64,000 bases of DNA from Geminicoccaceae bacterium (GTDB lineage Bacteria; Pseudomonadota; Alphaproteobacteria; Geminicoccales; Geminicoccaceae), in assembly GCA_028285265.1 (NCBI GenBank), contig JANQPX010000016.1, positions 62,001-126,000 of the forward strand, read 5' to 3'. This document shows positions 55,101 through 63,373 of the stretch, piece after piece (the stretch's first letter is position 1; the number at the start of each line of letters is the position of its first letter). Position numbers and translations under genes: made by a program. Below the pieces are notes generated by a model, which was not told the DNA's origin, searched no databases, and saw nothing but the letters and a program-made list of their open reading frames with translations.

Positions 55101-55261
55101 TCGCGTTTGGTCTGTTGGCGACCACGCTTTTGATGATCCTTATTGTCCCCGCCTTCTATGCGATCCTCGACGATTTCGGGATGACGTCGCTTGCTGCTGA
55201 GCGACGGCAGCAGGCGCTTGCCAATCAAGATATGCTGGCAGAGGACCTCCTCACGAGATGA
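52115..55261 (+). CDS. RND efflux transporter permease (AcrB/HAE-1-like)
   Basis: This inner-membrane drug/solute-proton antiporter has the normal size, 1048 residues. The N-terminal helix and first periplasmic domain show PGASPEDVERAICLRIEDAVDGVENV. Proton-relay aspartates are in GLLIVIGILMDDAIVIAENI. The second half repeats the fold with FALVGAVFGHLALGLDFSLPS and GLISLAGIVVNDSILLVNF. It is coupled to its adaptor by a 4-base overlap. No outer-membrane channel or regulator gene is next to it. Confidence 0.95.
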   Translation: MIRFFAGHPTAANLVMAAFLILGLVATPSLLRETFPRIQPRDVQVTVAYPGASPEDVERAICLRIEDAVDGVENVTEMRCEARENAGVATIEMRQGKDIDRFFLDVQTEIEAIDDFPDDAEDPVISQLGRTDFVASIAITGPKDPTALKALAEDLKALMLRAGGMPQVEIKGFSDRQIRIEVEDAVARELGLSLEDLAAVIGRQNVDLPAGEIISEDGTTLLRFADERLAIDAYQDVVVASSALGGQIRLGDIARISDQFEDEEVRTLFNGQPAALLDISKTATDDTIRVMTATEAFLNEIRPTLPPGVTLTVTRDASSILVDRLEMLIVNSLQGLALVFLTMWLFFGLRQAFWIGMGLPVSFLGALAAMSVLGISINMLSMVGLLIVIGILMDDAIVIAENIATKRERGMPPLEAAIEGARQVLPSILSSFLTTFAVFGSLAFLQGDIGEVLRVVPIVMILVLVVSLIEAFFILPNHLAHGGAADRPSALNRKVEAGIVYLRNHWVTPLATLAVAHRYLTLGIGGFMFLLSLAMIAGGVLKFQAFPEIDGDQVEARIELAASATLSDTEAVVDEVLAALKRVDQALTSRNSEGAPLVQDVLVRFSENGDAGTTGAYLATVNVDLLEGETRTTTNDTFLSAWRDEIPVIPEVQRLNLTEPSIGPAGRAIEIRLRHPDVDTLALAATDLQTWFGRYQGAYNIADDLQTGKPELRLSLRDGAGSLGLDAQAIAQQLRAAFYGVTADEIQIGVESYEVDLRLAKASRDSLGDLDGFTVQTPHGERVPLSAVAQIEEDRGYTRISRVDRMPTVTVTGDVDTAIANANEIVSDAEARFLPELRQRYPGLLVGTEGQNAEAATTQRSMFAGLLIGLAGVFLLLSFQFRSYAEPLVVMTIIPFALVGAVFGHLALGLDFSLPSTLGLISLAGIVVNDSILLVNFIKDEHEPGVVTVADAAPKGAAARFRAILLTSVTTIVGVTPLLFETSLQAQVLIPLVTSIAFGLLATTLLMILIVPAFYAILDDFGMTSLAAERRQQALANQDMLAEDLLTR

Positions 55262-55712
55262 GCCCGAACATAGTGGAGCTTCATTCGGATGATCTGAGTT
55301 CGTCCAAAGGCCACATGATAACGGATAGAACATGAGCATCTCGTCAGATTTGATGGCAGGCGGGACCTTATGTCCTTAGGTACGAAACGTCGGCACCCCG
55401 ACTGTAGAAGACTGCAAGCCACTGACGTCCAGAGCCTGCCAACGGAACTGGCTTGAGATCGGAGCTCGTCCGGCACCGCGTTTGCAAACCGGATCGTATA
55501 GTGTTGGCTCGATCACGATCGCGAATGCCTAGCTCATCGGGACATCTTGTGCTTCCGGCCTTTAGATGTATCAGCGGGAAACGTCTGTCCCAGCCAGTCC
55601 TCTTCTGCTCTGACGACTCCTTGTCCCCAGGGGCGTGATAGCTTAAGGCGTCATGAAGGTATCGAGTCGATGACACGGAATCTTCGCCGCTCTCTTTCTG
55701 CGCGGACGATGA
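55262..55712. other. 451-base gap with no convincing gene
   Basis: Only short frames without recognisable content occur here (for example 55453-55638). The last bases hold GGAG and a doubled ATG (55709, 55712) which opens only six codons before a stop, discussed with the next feature. Confidence 0.4.
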
Positions 55713-56690
55713 TGGAGACGGCACATTAGGCATACTTACCTTGTCTGGGCGATTGTACCGATCCTCCCCTTTCTGGCATCGCTGGTTCTTCTCGAGGTCG
55801 TCTTTGGAGAAACCCTGTCAGCTGAAGCCTGGTCAGTAGGCACGCATGATGACGGCGGAACGCGATCCTTCTTCGAAGAACTCCCGTTTTTCAACGCACT
55901 GATTGTCTATGTTACGATCGGCCTCTTCCATGTTGCCTTGTGTCTTGCCGGATCTGCCTATCTTCTGGCCAAGATTTTCGCGTACCCGCGTGAGGTGCAG
56001 CGTTGTATTTGGACGGTGATTGGCGTTCTCGTCTTCTTGCTCATCGTTTCAAGTTTCTTGTCCTCGGCACTGCATGGGCTCGGTGCCTTGGAGCTGACCT
56101 ATCGCAATGTCTGTTGGGTCTTATCCAAGACAGGCGTTGCGCCGCATCTGATGCCCGCTGCATGCAATGCAGGCGGGATCAGTCTGTTTGCCTGGTTGGC
56201 CGCCCTGCCCTATCTCGCCGGTCTCCTTGCTGCGATATGCGCCGCCGGGGTGGCTTGCACGTCTGCCTTGCCCATGACCGCTGGCACAGACGCCGCCCGG
56301 GATCGTACAAGGACAATTGAGCTTGCGTTCAAGCTCACTGTTATCCTCTTGGTAACGACCACGTTGTCGTTGATGCTATTTCTTCAGCTCCCTTTGGCAG
56401 TCGATCTACCGAATACCTATAGTGAAGCGTTGATGAAGCAATATGGCCAAGGGATGGCCATGTTCTGGGGCACTGTCTGTACATTAACGCTCATTGCGAT
56501 CTTTGGGCCAGCGGTCCTGATGCTTCAAAGTGCGGCGGCAATTCAAGGTAGCGCTCATAGCCGAACTGACCCGCCAATGCTGAGCTTTCAAGCCGTACGC
56601 GATCAAATCACCAAGGTTCTTGCCGTACTTGCGCCTTTCATCGTTGGTTCCCTTGGCCCAGCACTCGAAATCCTGACGAGTGTATTTTGA
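55713..56690 (+). CDS. Multi-pass membrane protein of unknown function, start unclear (possible frameshift or ATT start)
   Basis: The open frame runs from 55713 to 56690 and encodes at least six hydrophobic segments. The first (LVWAIVPILPFLASLVLLEVVFG) and second (ALIVYVTIGLFHVALCLAGSAYLLA) lie before or around the only conventional start, TTG 55938, which would cut the second helix in half. There is no ATG, GTG or TTG upstream in frame. ATT at 55725 has GGAGA eight bases before it. Alternatively, the ATG-ATG at 55709/55712 enters this frame if one extra base is present. I do not recognise the family. Confidence 0.55.
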   Translation, partial: WRRHIRHTYLVWAIVPILPFLASLVLLEVVFGETLSAEAWSVGTHDDGGTRSFFEELPFFNALIVYVTIGLFHVALCLAGSAYLLAKIFAYPREVQRCIWTVIGVLVFLLIVSSFLSSALHGLGALELTYRNVCWVLSKTGVAPHLMPAACNAGGISLFAWLAALPYLAGLLAAICAAGVACTSALPMTAGTDAARDRTRTIELAFKLTVILLVTTTLSLMLFLQLPLAVDLPNTYSEALMKQYGQGMAMFWGTVCTLTLIAIFGPAVLMLQSAAAIQGSAHSRTDPPMLSFQAVRDQITKVLAVLAPFIVGSLGPALEILTSVF

Positions 56691-57007
56691 TGACATACCC
56701 TGATTTTTGGAAACGTCGGCCGTCCTAGGCAAACAGCCTTCCCGATCATTGTTCTTGTTGATTAAGAAAATAAAAATCAGCCATATTTCGTTTACTATAA
56801 GTTATGAAAGACCCTCAAGACCATCTTGATATGATGTTCCCATGAAAAAAATCGGAAAAAATTGCCCGCCCAAGAGGCAATGTTTTCAATAGACTAGGCA
56901 GAATCTGCCTATGATTAACGGACTCTAACGAGAAAAATAAAAAAGTCATTAAGCGGTGCACTCTACTTTGATCTTTAACAAGATCGAAGAACCGGGGTCA
57001 CGCCGCC
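56691..57007 (+). promoter_or_regulatory. AT-rich leader/promoter region of the BTLCP gene with several small hairpins
   Basis: This 317-base region is much richer in A and T than its neighbours. Three hairpins are visible: ATTGCC...GGCAAT (about 56868-56882), TAGGCAG-AAT-CTGCCTA (56895-56911, perfect) and GATCTT-TAAC-AAGATC (56970-56985, perfect) just before the gene start. The first could end transcripts from upstream; the last lies within the ribosome-approach region and may affect translation. Confidence 0.4.
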
Positions 57008-57676
57008 ATGACTAGCTTCGCTAAAGCCGCTATCTTCGCCATCGCCGCGCTTGGAGCGACATTCTCAACGTCAGCTGCGGCGCAATCCCCGGCTCTCCTC
57101 AACACCATTGAGTACCGTACCAACAATCTGGACGCCCTGCCGAAGTGGAAGAAGACCCTAAGCAAAATTGCTCAGGAGCGGAAAACCTACGCCGTCAGCA
57201 GCTCCAAAGCTGTGAGAGACTGGCAGGCGATGATCCGAGATAACCGGCGTGCGCGTCAGATCGACCAGCTCAGGACGGTCAATAGCTTCATCAATCAGTG
57301 GCGCTATCGCGCGGACAATCAGAACTACAAGACCAGCGATTACTGGGCCTCGCCTGCCGAATTCTTCAGCCGATCTGGGGACTGCGAGGACTACGCGATC
57401 GCCAAGTACGTCACCCTGCGCCAATTGGGTTTTCTTCCGGAACAACTGCGTTTGGTGGTGGTGAAGGATCTGAACCAGAACCAAGCTCATGCCGTACTGG
57501 CCGCTTACGTCGATGGTGACGTTTACATTCTCGACAACATCAATCGTAAGGTGCGTGCGCAGGTCGAAGTCACCGAATATGCACCTTACTATTCCGTCAA
57601 CGAAAAGGCTCGTTGGGCCCACGCGGCTGCGCCAGCGAAGGTTGCATCTGCTGCGGGACTCTTCGCCAAGTCCTGA
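57008..57676 (+). CDS. Transglutaminase-like cysteine protease (BTLCP family)
   Basis: BTLCP proteins are periplasmic cysteine proteases; the LapG branch cuts surface adhesins under c-di-GMP control. The 222-residue protein has a signal peptide (FAKAAIFAIAALGATFSTSAAA) and a full catalytic triad: Cys126 in SGDCEDYA, His161 in NQAHAVL and Asp176 in ILDNINR. RYRADNQNYKTSDYWASPAEFF is a strong family block. No LapD-like receptor or large adhesin gene is in view, so a LapG role is not shown. It is a single-gene unit followed by a strong terminator. Confidence 0.92.
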   Translation: MTSFAKAAIFAIAALGATFSTSAAAQSPALLNTIEYRTNNLDALPKWKKTLSKIAQERKTYAVSSSKAVRDWQAMIRDNRRARQIDQLRTVNSFINQWRYRADNQNYKTSDYWASPAEFFSRSGDCEDYAIAKYVTLRQLGFLPEQLRLVVVKDLNQNQAHAVLAAYVDGDVYILDNINRKVRAQVEVTEYAPYYSVNEKARWAHAAAPAKVASAAGLFAKS

Positions 57677-57710
57677 CCTCTACGTTGTTCTTGCCCCGTT
57701 ACCCCGCCTA

Positions 57711-57741
57711 GCGCCCGTGCTTGTCACGGGCGTCTTTTTTT
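57711..57741 (+). terminator. Rho-independent terminator after the BTLCP gene
   Basis: CGCCCGTG (57712-57719), loop CTTGT and CACGGGCG (57725-57732) form an 8-bp GC-rich stem. It is followed by TC and seven T (57735-57741). This is the clearest intrinsic terminator in the window, 35 bases after the stop codon. Confidence 0.92.
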
Positions 57742-57950
57742 GCACGTTTTTGCAAACAAGGTTTGTTCGCTAACGATCCATGCCCCCATGGTGCCGCTGA
57801 AGTCTTCATATCTATGCTCCCAACAGCATGAATTTTTTATTGCGAAGTAAGACGTGAGTAACCGTCAACCTCTCGAACAAATCATGACGAACCAGGGCTA
57901 AGCCCCTTAACCCCGACCCGATCGTCGCGGAACTCCATGGGACCCCGCTT

Positions 57951-58781
57951 CTAGTCGGCACGACGGTCTGCGTTGAAAAAGGGTTGGAGTGACTCGATCA
58001 AGGCGGCCGGTGAGACAGAGACACCACCCGGTTCCCAGGCGTTCTGAAATTCGGCGATCTCGAGACCAATAACCCGTTGTGCGGCGATCACCTTAGAGCA
58101 GGCATGCAGATCATCAAGCGATAGCCCACCTTCAAGAACATAGTCCGTTGGAACAATCCCTGGCTCCAAGACATCGCAATCAAGATGGACATAAGTCGAG
58201 CGGTCTCCGATGGCGTTTCGCAGGTCGTTCGTTAGGTCACCACCAGGCCTTATGTGTCGTATCCCTTCCCGGTCGATCAAATCCTGTTCGAAGGGATCGA
58301 GATCACGCTGCCCGACCAAGACGATTTGGTCCGGCTTCAAGCCCATGCCCAATCCAGAGTCCCAAATGCCCAAAGGAGCAGCGAGCGCCATACCGCCGAG
58401 ATAGCCTGTCGTCGTTGCCGTCGGGATGTTCAAATCGGCGTGGGCATCGAACCAAAGGATGCAAACCTGGGGATGGTGCTTGGCGATGATGGGTAGCGTT
58501 GCGAGCGACACAGCACAACGACTCGTTGCTGCGATGGAGACCGCTCCTTTTGACATGACATCCTCAAACCGGGTCTGCATTTGTTGAAGGTCATGCCGTG
58601 CGGCATCGAGCTCCTCTTTCCAACCGACATTCAGCGAGGGTGCTGGCGTGCCAACGACGAAAGGCGTTACACCTGTTCTCTCAGCAAAGGCTTCGCCAAC
58701 CGCCTGCGCCCCCGGTATGGCGAGATCGTTATGATCGCCAGCCCGCCCTTGGAACACGGTGTATTTAATATCTTGGGCCAT
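57951..58781 (-). CDS. Arginase/agmatinase-fold protein with incomplete metal motifs
   Basis: The 276-residue protein starts at MAQDIKYTVFQGRAGDHND (ATG 58781); the extension to 58871 is unsupported. Two ureohydrolase metal motifs are present, FDAHADLN (111-118) and HLDCDV (D201, D203), and IAEFQ follows. The first motif, GGDHS in true enzymes, reads ATSRCAVSLATLP (85-97), so the metal-binding His and the Gly pair are missing. It could still act on another guanidino or amidino compound, or be non-enzymatic. It is divergent from the kinase-like gene at 58909. Confidence 0.82.
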   Translation of the reverse strand: MAQDIKYTVFQGRAGDHNDLAIPGAQAVGEAFAERTGVTPFVVGTPAPSLNVGWKEELDAARHDLQQMQTRFEDVMSKGAVSIAATSRCAVSLATLPIIAKHHPQVCILWFDAHADLNIPTATTTGYLGGMALAAPLGIWDSGLGMGLKPDQIVLVGQRDLDPFEQDLIDREGIRHIRPGGDLTNDLRNAIGDRSTYVHLDCDVLEPGIVPTDYVLEGGLSLDDLHACSKVIAAQRVIGLEIAEFQNAWEPGGVSVSPAALIESLQPFFNADRRAD

Positions 58782-58908
58782 TGGATCATCCTGCCGAGAC
58801 GTCGTCCGATGGAAGGTTGCATAGCGGAATAGGCCCTCTTGTCGGTCTGTTTGCAAGACTGTCGGCGTCATCTCGGCGTTTGCTCAATGCCGAAAGAGAT
58901 CATGTGAC

Positions 58909-60102
58909 ATGGAATCTTGGCGCGACGTGAAAAAGGACGATGTTGTCGCAGCGACGGAAAGCGCCCTGGCGAGAACATCAGGCCTTGCCGTCAACCTGTC
59001 TTGCCTTGAGACGATCAGTGGTGATCGGCGGCGCCATCACATTATTCGGGCCACCGCCACTTTTGCAGATGGGTCGGCAGAGCGCATCATTATCAAGGTC
59101 ACCCGGTCCAAGGACTATGATCCCAAGGTGGACAACGCGCTCCAGAAGTTTGGCTTGCTTCGGGAATGGACATCGACGGCTCTGCTAAAACCGTGGGCAG
59201 ACACCGGCATGCGGGTCTCGCAGTTTTTGGGCGGCGATGTCGATCTAGGTTTAATGATCACGCGCGATCTCGGTGCTGATGTGACGTCGCTTGTTGGGCC
59301 GCTGATGGGCGACAAGCCGTCCGAAGCGCATGAGGCAATATTGGCCTATGCAAGGGCGCTTGGCGACTTGCATGCAAGGACGGCCGGTTGCGAGGACTCC
59401 TATAATGACATTGTCCGAGCGACCTTCCCTCATAATGGCGCGAAGACAGACCATCTTGCAGCGCTCACAAGGTCCATGGACACGGTTCAACGTGCTCTCG
59501 GTGGGACCTTTGACAAGGCTGAGCTTCTAGCTATCGCGGAGAAACTCAATCGTTCGGGCCGCTGGCAGACCCTTGTCCATGGCGACCTTTGCCCGGACAA
59601 TGTCTTGTTTCGTGACGGACACGCCTTTCTGATCGATTTCGAATCGGGTCAACCGGGCCACGCCCTTCTGGACGCAGCCTATCTGCGGATGGGCTTTCCG
59701 ACATGCTGGTGCGCCGGCCGTCTTCCCATGGACGTTGCGAAGGATGCTGAAACGGCCTATCTCAGCGCGCTCAGGATGAGTGATGATATCGATGACACCG
59801 GATATAGGCGCGAACTCGCCCACATCTGTGCTGCTCACATGCTCAAGCGAACCGCAGGTCTCCTTGAGGAAGCGTTAGTCGCCGATCAAGACTGGGGCAT
59901 AGCATCGATACGGGAGAGAATTCTCTGGTGGCTTACCTCGTCATCCTTGATCATGGAGGACGCCAAGGTACTCCCTGGCCTTCAAGCCCTTGTCGACAGC
60001 TGGATCGTTGATCTGAAGTGTCGCTGGGTATCGAGCACGATGCTGGGCTATTACCCAGCCTTCGAGACCGCACGCCTAAGGGACGCGTCTCCGCGCGATT
60101 GA
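58909..60102 (+). CDS. Aminoglycoside phosphotransferase (APH)-family kinase
   Basis: This 397-residue protein is of the APH/choline-kinase fold. The catalytic loop HGDLCPDNVLF (224-234) and the metal motif LIDFES (241-246) are intact; the nucleotide-binding Lys is probably in RIIIKVTRS (59-67). The C-terminal part is longer than in antibiotic kinases and has helices with several Trp, so a small-metabolite kinase is more likely than drug resistance. It is divergent from the arginase-fold gene, which suggests shared control. Confidence 0.85.
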   Translation: MESWRDVKKDDVVAATESALARTSGLAVNLSCLETISGDRRRHHIIRATATFADGSAERIIIKVTRSKDYDPKVDNALQKFGLLREWTSTALLKPWADTGMRVSQFLGGDVDLGLMITRDLGADVTSLVGPLMGDKPSEAHEAILAYARALGDLHARTAGCEDSYNDIVRATFPHNGAKTDHLAALTRSMDTVQRALGGTFDKAELLAIAEKLNRSGRWQTLVHGDLCPDNVLFRDGHAFLIDFESGQPGHALLDAAYLRMGFPTCWCAGRLPMDVAKDAETAYLSALRMSDDIDDTGYRRELAHICAAHMLKRTAGLLEEALVADQDWGIASIRERILWWLTSSSLIMEDAKVLPGLQALVDSWIVDLKCRWVSSTMLGYYPAFETARLRDASPRD

Positions 60103-60191
60103 TGATAGCGTTTCTGGTTCGGTCAGGCTGCAGCCATCGGGTGGGACCGCATCTTCTTATGCTGGTGGCACACCATCGACTTTACGGACGC

Positions 60192-60731
60192 TCAAGGTGA
60201 CGACTGTCTGATGCTGGAAGCCTGTCCCATCGCTGAGGGCACATGCTCCACCTGGATTGGTGGACGCCGGACAATCCTCGGGCGCCAGACTCCCAAAACG
60301 ACGTTGCCGATTGAAAGCGCCAAGACAAGAAAGAGTGTTGCCCATTCGTGAGCGATCGCGGTGCCTAGAGCGTTGTCCAGTGTTTCGCCTTCGGCAATCC
60401 TTTGTGAGACGACCGCTGCATAGTCGGCCTTAGCACCGACGATCGTCAGCACACCCTTGAACATCAAAATACCTAGCGCCGCTTTTACCCACGCCCATCC
60501 TTTGTCCAGGAAGGGTCGATGCACCATCATGGAAACAAGGCCGGATATCAGCGCGATGGCCAGGGATGGAACCAACACATAGTTGCTGATCGCTGCGATC
60601 GCCTTCCGCAAGTCGGCATAGGCTTCAGGCGTTTCCTGGGGAGCGGCGAGAAGTAAGATCATATAGCAGCCAAGGCCTCCGATCAGCCCGCATGCCGATA
60701 ACGTGTGAAGGATCTTTAAGATCTTGCGCAT
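60192..60731 (-). CDS. DUF2269-like integral membrane protein
   Basis: The 179-residue protein has four hydrophobic segments: ILHTLSACGLIGGLGCYMILLL, NYVLVPSLAIALISGLVSMMV, a third near WVKAALGILMFKGVLTIVGA, and ATLFLVLALSIGNVVLGVW. The pattern and the first-helix His resemble DUF2269/copper-resistance-D-like small membrane proteins, but I cannot assign a function. It converges with the kinase gene and stands alone. Confidence 0.7.
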   Translation of the reverse strand: MRKILKILHTLSACGLIGGLGCYMILLLAAPQETPEAYADLRKAIAAISNYVLVPSLAIALISGLVSMMVHRPFLDKGWAWVKAALGILMFKGVLTIVGAKADYAAVVSQRIAEGETLDNALGTAIAHEWATLFLVLALSIGNVVLGVWRPRIVRRPPIQVEHVPSAMGQASSIRQSSP

Positions 60732-61114
60732 CGCAGCACCTGTCGTTCTGCGCGCCCAACTCCCGTACCGTCGAGATCCTCAACGTCGCCGGAGGAGCGC
60801 GCTACAGACCAGTCGATCATGGGCGATACGATTCTGGCCATACCCTCATCTAATGTAGCAATGGGTCCCGCAATCTTCGATAGCCACCATCACCCATGTC
60901 TGCTTTCTGCAGACCTGGCCCAATCTCGAGGCTCCAACGCTCATGTGTTGAGATTGCTTGGATCGTGAGGTGGCCAGTCCAAAGCCTATTGAAAGCGAGC
61001 GCTCGGGCAGACTCTCCATCAGGATCCAACCCACCCCCAAGCTCAGTTTGATCACAGCGAGGTTTGGATCATCGCGGGATCGTCTCGTCCACTACCAACT
61101 GGCTACAAACACGC
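60732..61114. other. 383-base gap with no convincing gene
   Basis: A 69-codon minus-strand frame (60846-61055) is open but has no recognisable content and no ribosome-binding site. No repeat or promoter stands out. Confidence 0.35.
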
Positions 61115-61513
61115 CTAAAATTGATTCCAATCGTCGGTCTGACGCTGGCCATCGATCAGAGTCTGGACAAGGTCACCAAGCGCATCAAAGTCGATCGGCT
61201 TGGTGACAAAGTGGTCGGCCCCTACCTCCATAGCATCGGCAATATCGTTCTGTTCGGCATAGGCGGACACGAAGATAAACGGTACATTCTGGAGATGTGA
61301 GAAATTCTCGACGATCTCCTGACGAAATGCGCACCCATTCATATTGGGCATGTTGATATCGGAGAGAATCAGCTGGGGCTGATGGGTCGCAAGATATCTT
61401 AAGGCTTCCGCACCATCACTAGCGATCGCCGTAGAATGACCCATGGATTCAACTTCTTCCACGATAAGATCGCGCAAATCAGGCTCGTCTTCAACAACGA
61501 GAATGTCTGCCAT
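61115..61513 (-). CDS. Single-domain response regulator (CheY-like receiver)
   Basis: This 132-residue receiver domain has no output domain. Phosphorylation site Asp52 (ILSDINMP), acidic pair Glu8/Asp9/Glu10 (VVEDEP), Ser83 (FVSAYAE) and Lys105 (VTKPID) are all present, so it should be active. No histidine kinase gene is nearby, making it an orphan. Such proteins relay phosphate or bind a partner directly. Confidence 0.93.
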   Translation of the reverse strand: MADILVVEDEPDLRDLIVEEVESMGHSTAIASDGAEALRYLATHQPQLILSDINMPNMNGCAFRQEIVENFSHLQNVPFIFVSAYAEQNDIADAMEVGADHFVTKPIDFDALGDLVQTLIDGQRQTDDWNQF

Positions 61514-62089
61514 TGACTATCCCCAACACGATCAACCCATCCCTAAGGACTACCATCTCTTGATTAAGGTCGGACTAACGAGGCACACCTCCAGTACCGA
61601 GGTGTCGATCGAGCTTGCCGCAGTCGAACGGTTTGGAGCGGAGAGCCAGCCCGAATGAATCCAGGCCATGTTGGATCCGGCGTGCTGGCCCATGGATGAA
61701 GAGACGAACGATCTCGATCGTTCGTAAAGAGAGGATGAACGGATTGATCGGCCGACCTCGGGCCTTGAAGGGTCTCGTTTCGTTCTTGTTGACACCTTGA
61801 AAGTGAATGGCATCATGCACGGCGTATTTCAGGAATGCTCTCGGGCTCGTCGTTTGCTAGGGCAATCCGCGGCGAGCCCGAGTTTCTCCCTTAGCAACGC
61901 ACGACTTATAAGAGACTTACGTCGCCCATCGGTGGTTGTCCGAAGCTGGTGAGCTGTGTCGAACTGCTCAGACCACGCATGTCGCTCTATAACTGCCTTT
62001 CGATTCCGCTCAAGAGTGCCCTGCCCCACACCTTAGTGGTGATCCAAGCCCCATCGATGAGTCCGGCCGTCTGCCCGATCACTGAGCGA
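61514..62089. other. 576-base gap with two perfect inverted repeats, no convincing gene
   Basis: ACGAACGAT-CTCG-ATCGTTCGT (61704-61725) is a perfect 9-bp hairpin. CTCGGGCTCG (61840-61849) pairs perfectly with CGAGCCCGAG (61873-61882) across 23 bases. Overlapping minus-strand frames (61575-61820, 61829-62029) are short and mutually exclusive. The region may be decayed or structural; I assign no gene. Confidence 0.4.
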
Positions 62090-62644
62090 CTAGCCTTGAC
62101 CCATGCGATTTGATTCTTCCGTTTGCGAGACAGGCAACGTCGGGGCCTCCAAGACAAAGAGGACAATAGCGCCGACCGGCCCCGGTTCCAGGAGACGATC
62201 GAACGTCATGCCCAATCGCTCCATCAAAGCAATGGACCGGGTGTTGGCCCGGTAGGCTCGGGCAACGATGCGACGAATTCCGTAATCATCAAAGGCCGCC
62301 CTTACCACCCGTTCGGCACCTTCGAACGCAAGGCCTTTTTGCCAGTGAGCTGGTTTCAGCCACCAACCAATCTCTATTTCACCAACTGAGGCCAGCGGCG
62401 CGATCCCACAAAATCCCAAAAGTTCACGGCTTGTACGATCGGTCATTTTCCAATGACAGAAACCAAGCGTCTCTTGCAGGCCAGCCTGCTTACCCATGAA
62501 CCACCCGATTCTCGAATCAGGCCAGGGCTCGCCTTCCGCGATGAAGCGCATGACGTCGGCATCGCGCGCAATCGCAGCAAATGCTTCAAAGTCGTTAAGA
62601 TCCCAGGTCTCCAACAAGAGTCTCGGTGTTTTGTGAACGATCAT
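62090..62644 (-). CDS. GNAT family N-acetyltransferase (RimJ/RimL-like)
   Basis: This 184-residue acetyltransferase is of the RimJ/RimL type. TPRLLLETWDLNDFEAF is the usual start; GEIEIGWWLKPAHWQKGLAFEGAERVVRAAFD includes the acetyl-CoA-binding turn (normally QxxGxG/A, here QKGLA), and ANTRSIALMERLGM is the typical C-terminal block. It stands alone, so the substrate (a protein N-terminus or small amine) is unknown. Confidence 0.9.
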   Translation of the reverse strand: MIVHKTPRLLLETWDLNDFEAFAAIARDADVMRFIAEGEPWPDSRIGWFMGKQAGLQETLGFCHWKMTDRTSRELLGFCGIAPLASVGEIEIGWWLKPAHWQKGLAFEGAERVVRAAFDDYGIRRIVARAYRANTRSIALMERLGMTFDRLLEPGPVGAIVLFVLEAPTLPVSQTEESNRMGQG

Positions 62645-62944
62645 CGTTGCCTGCTGAAGTTGCGATTAGGTGACAGACCTGTGCCTCGCCGCCAAGTTCA
62701 AGCTCTAAGGATCCGGCCATCTCGCTGATCAAGGGCCCTTTGGATGACCATGTAGGATTAATCATGGGTCTCCGTCATGGGGGCGTCCTTTGCGTCTGCG
62801 CCAGATCATGACAAAGGAACTGGACCGCCGGGTCAACATGGTGCTTGCTAGTTAGATTGGATGTTGAGGCACGCCGTGCCCTCGACGCCGATCATATCGG
62901 GTCATGAAACGTATCTTACTGATCGCTGCCAGGAAGGGTTCAAG
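62645..62944. other. 300-base gap with no convincing gene
   Basis: This is the divergent space between the acetyltransferase and cupin genes. The frame upstream of the cupin start (from 62861) has no cupin-like residues. The cupin ribosome-binding site AGGAAGGG lies at its end. Nothing else stands out. Confidence 0.4.
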
Positions 62945-63373
62945 ATGGTAAAGTCAGCTGCCGAGCGGGTTCAAGTCGTCAAACCCGGCCAGACCTATGA
63001 AGGCAAGCAGGGCTTTGTCTACGGCTCGGGTGCATCTGCCGAAACTGTTGGCTCGCAACAGATCTGCATGAACGTCCTGCCAATGCCCCCCGGCGCCAAG
63101 GCGAAAGTTCACTATCACGACAAGATTGAAACCATTGCTTATCTTCTTGAGGGTCGCTGCGCCGTCTATTTTGGTAACCAGATGGAGCATAGCGCGCTGC
63201 TGGACCCTGGTGATCAGATCTTCATACCAGCCGATGTACCGCATGCACCGTCTAATGAGAGTGAGGCGGCTTGCACGTGGATCGTCGTGCACGCGTCGGC
63301 AAGCGATCAGGACGGCATCGTGCTTTTGCCGGAGCTCGATCGCATCTTGGCGGAGCGATCGTTGCAGCCATAA
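62945..63373 (+). CDS. Cupin domain-containing protein
   Basis: The 142-residue cupin starts at MVKSAAERVQVVKPGQ with AGGAAGGG before the ATG. The metal site is complete: HYHDKIETIAYLLEG in motif 1 (His60, His62, Glu66 by count) and PADVPHAPSN in motif 2 (His near 102). Its function is unknown; the fold serves dioxygenases, isomerases and sensors. A partial hydratase gene starts 117 bases downstream on the same strand, so a ring-cleavage or keto-acid pathway is possible. Confidence 0.88.
   Translation: MVKSAAERVQVVKPGQTYEGKQGFVYGSGASAETVGSQQICMNVLPMPPGAKAKVHYHDKIETIAYLLEGRCAVYFGNQMEHSALLDPGDQIFIPADVPHAPSNESEAACTWIVVHASASDQDGIVLLPELDRILAERSLQP

Noticed and set aside
57158..57622. Minus-strand frame of 154 codons over the BTLCP gene
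   Set aside because: It is antisense to a gene with an intact catalytic triad and signal peptide.
61575..61820. Faint resemblance of a minus-strand frame (FKARGRPINPFILSL) to the KGRP block of Sua5/YciO proteins
   Set aside because: Only one short block matches, spacing is off and no other Sua5 block is found. Chance similarity cannot be excluded.
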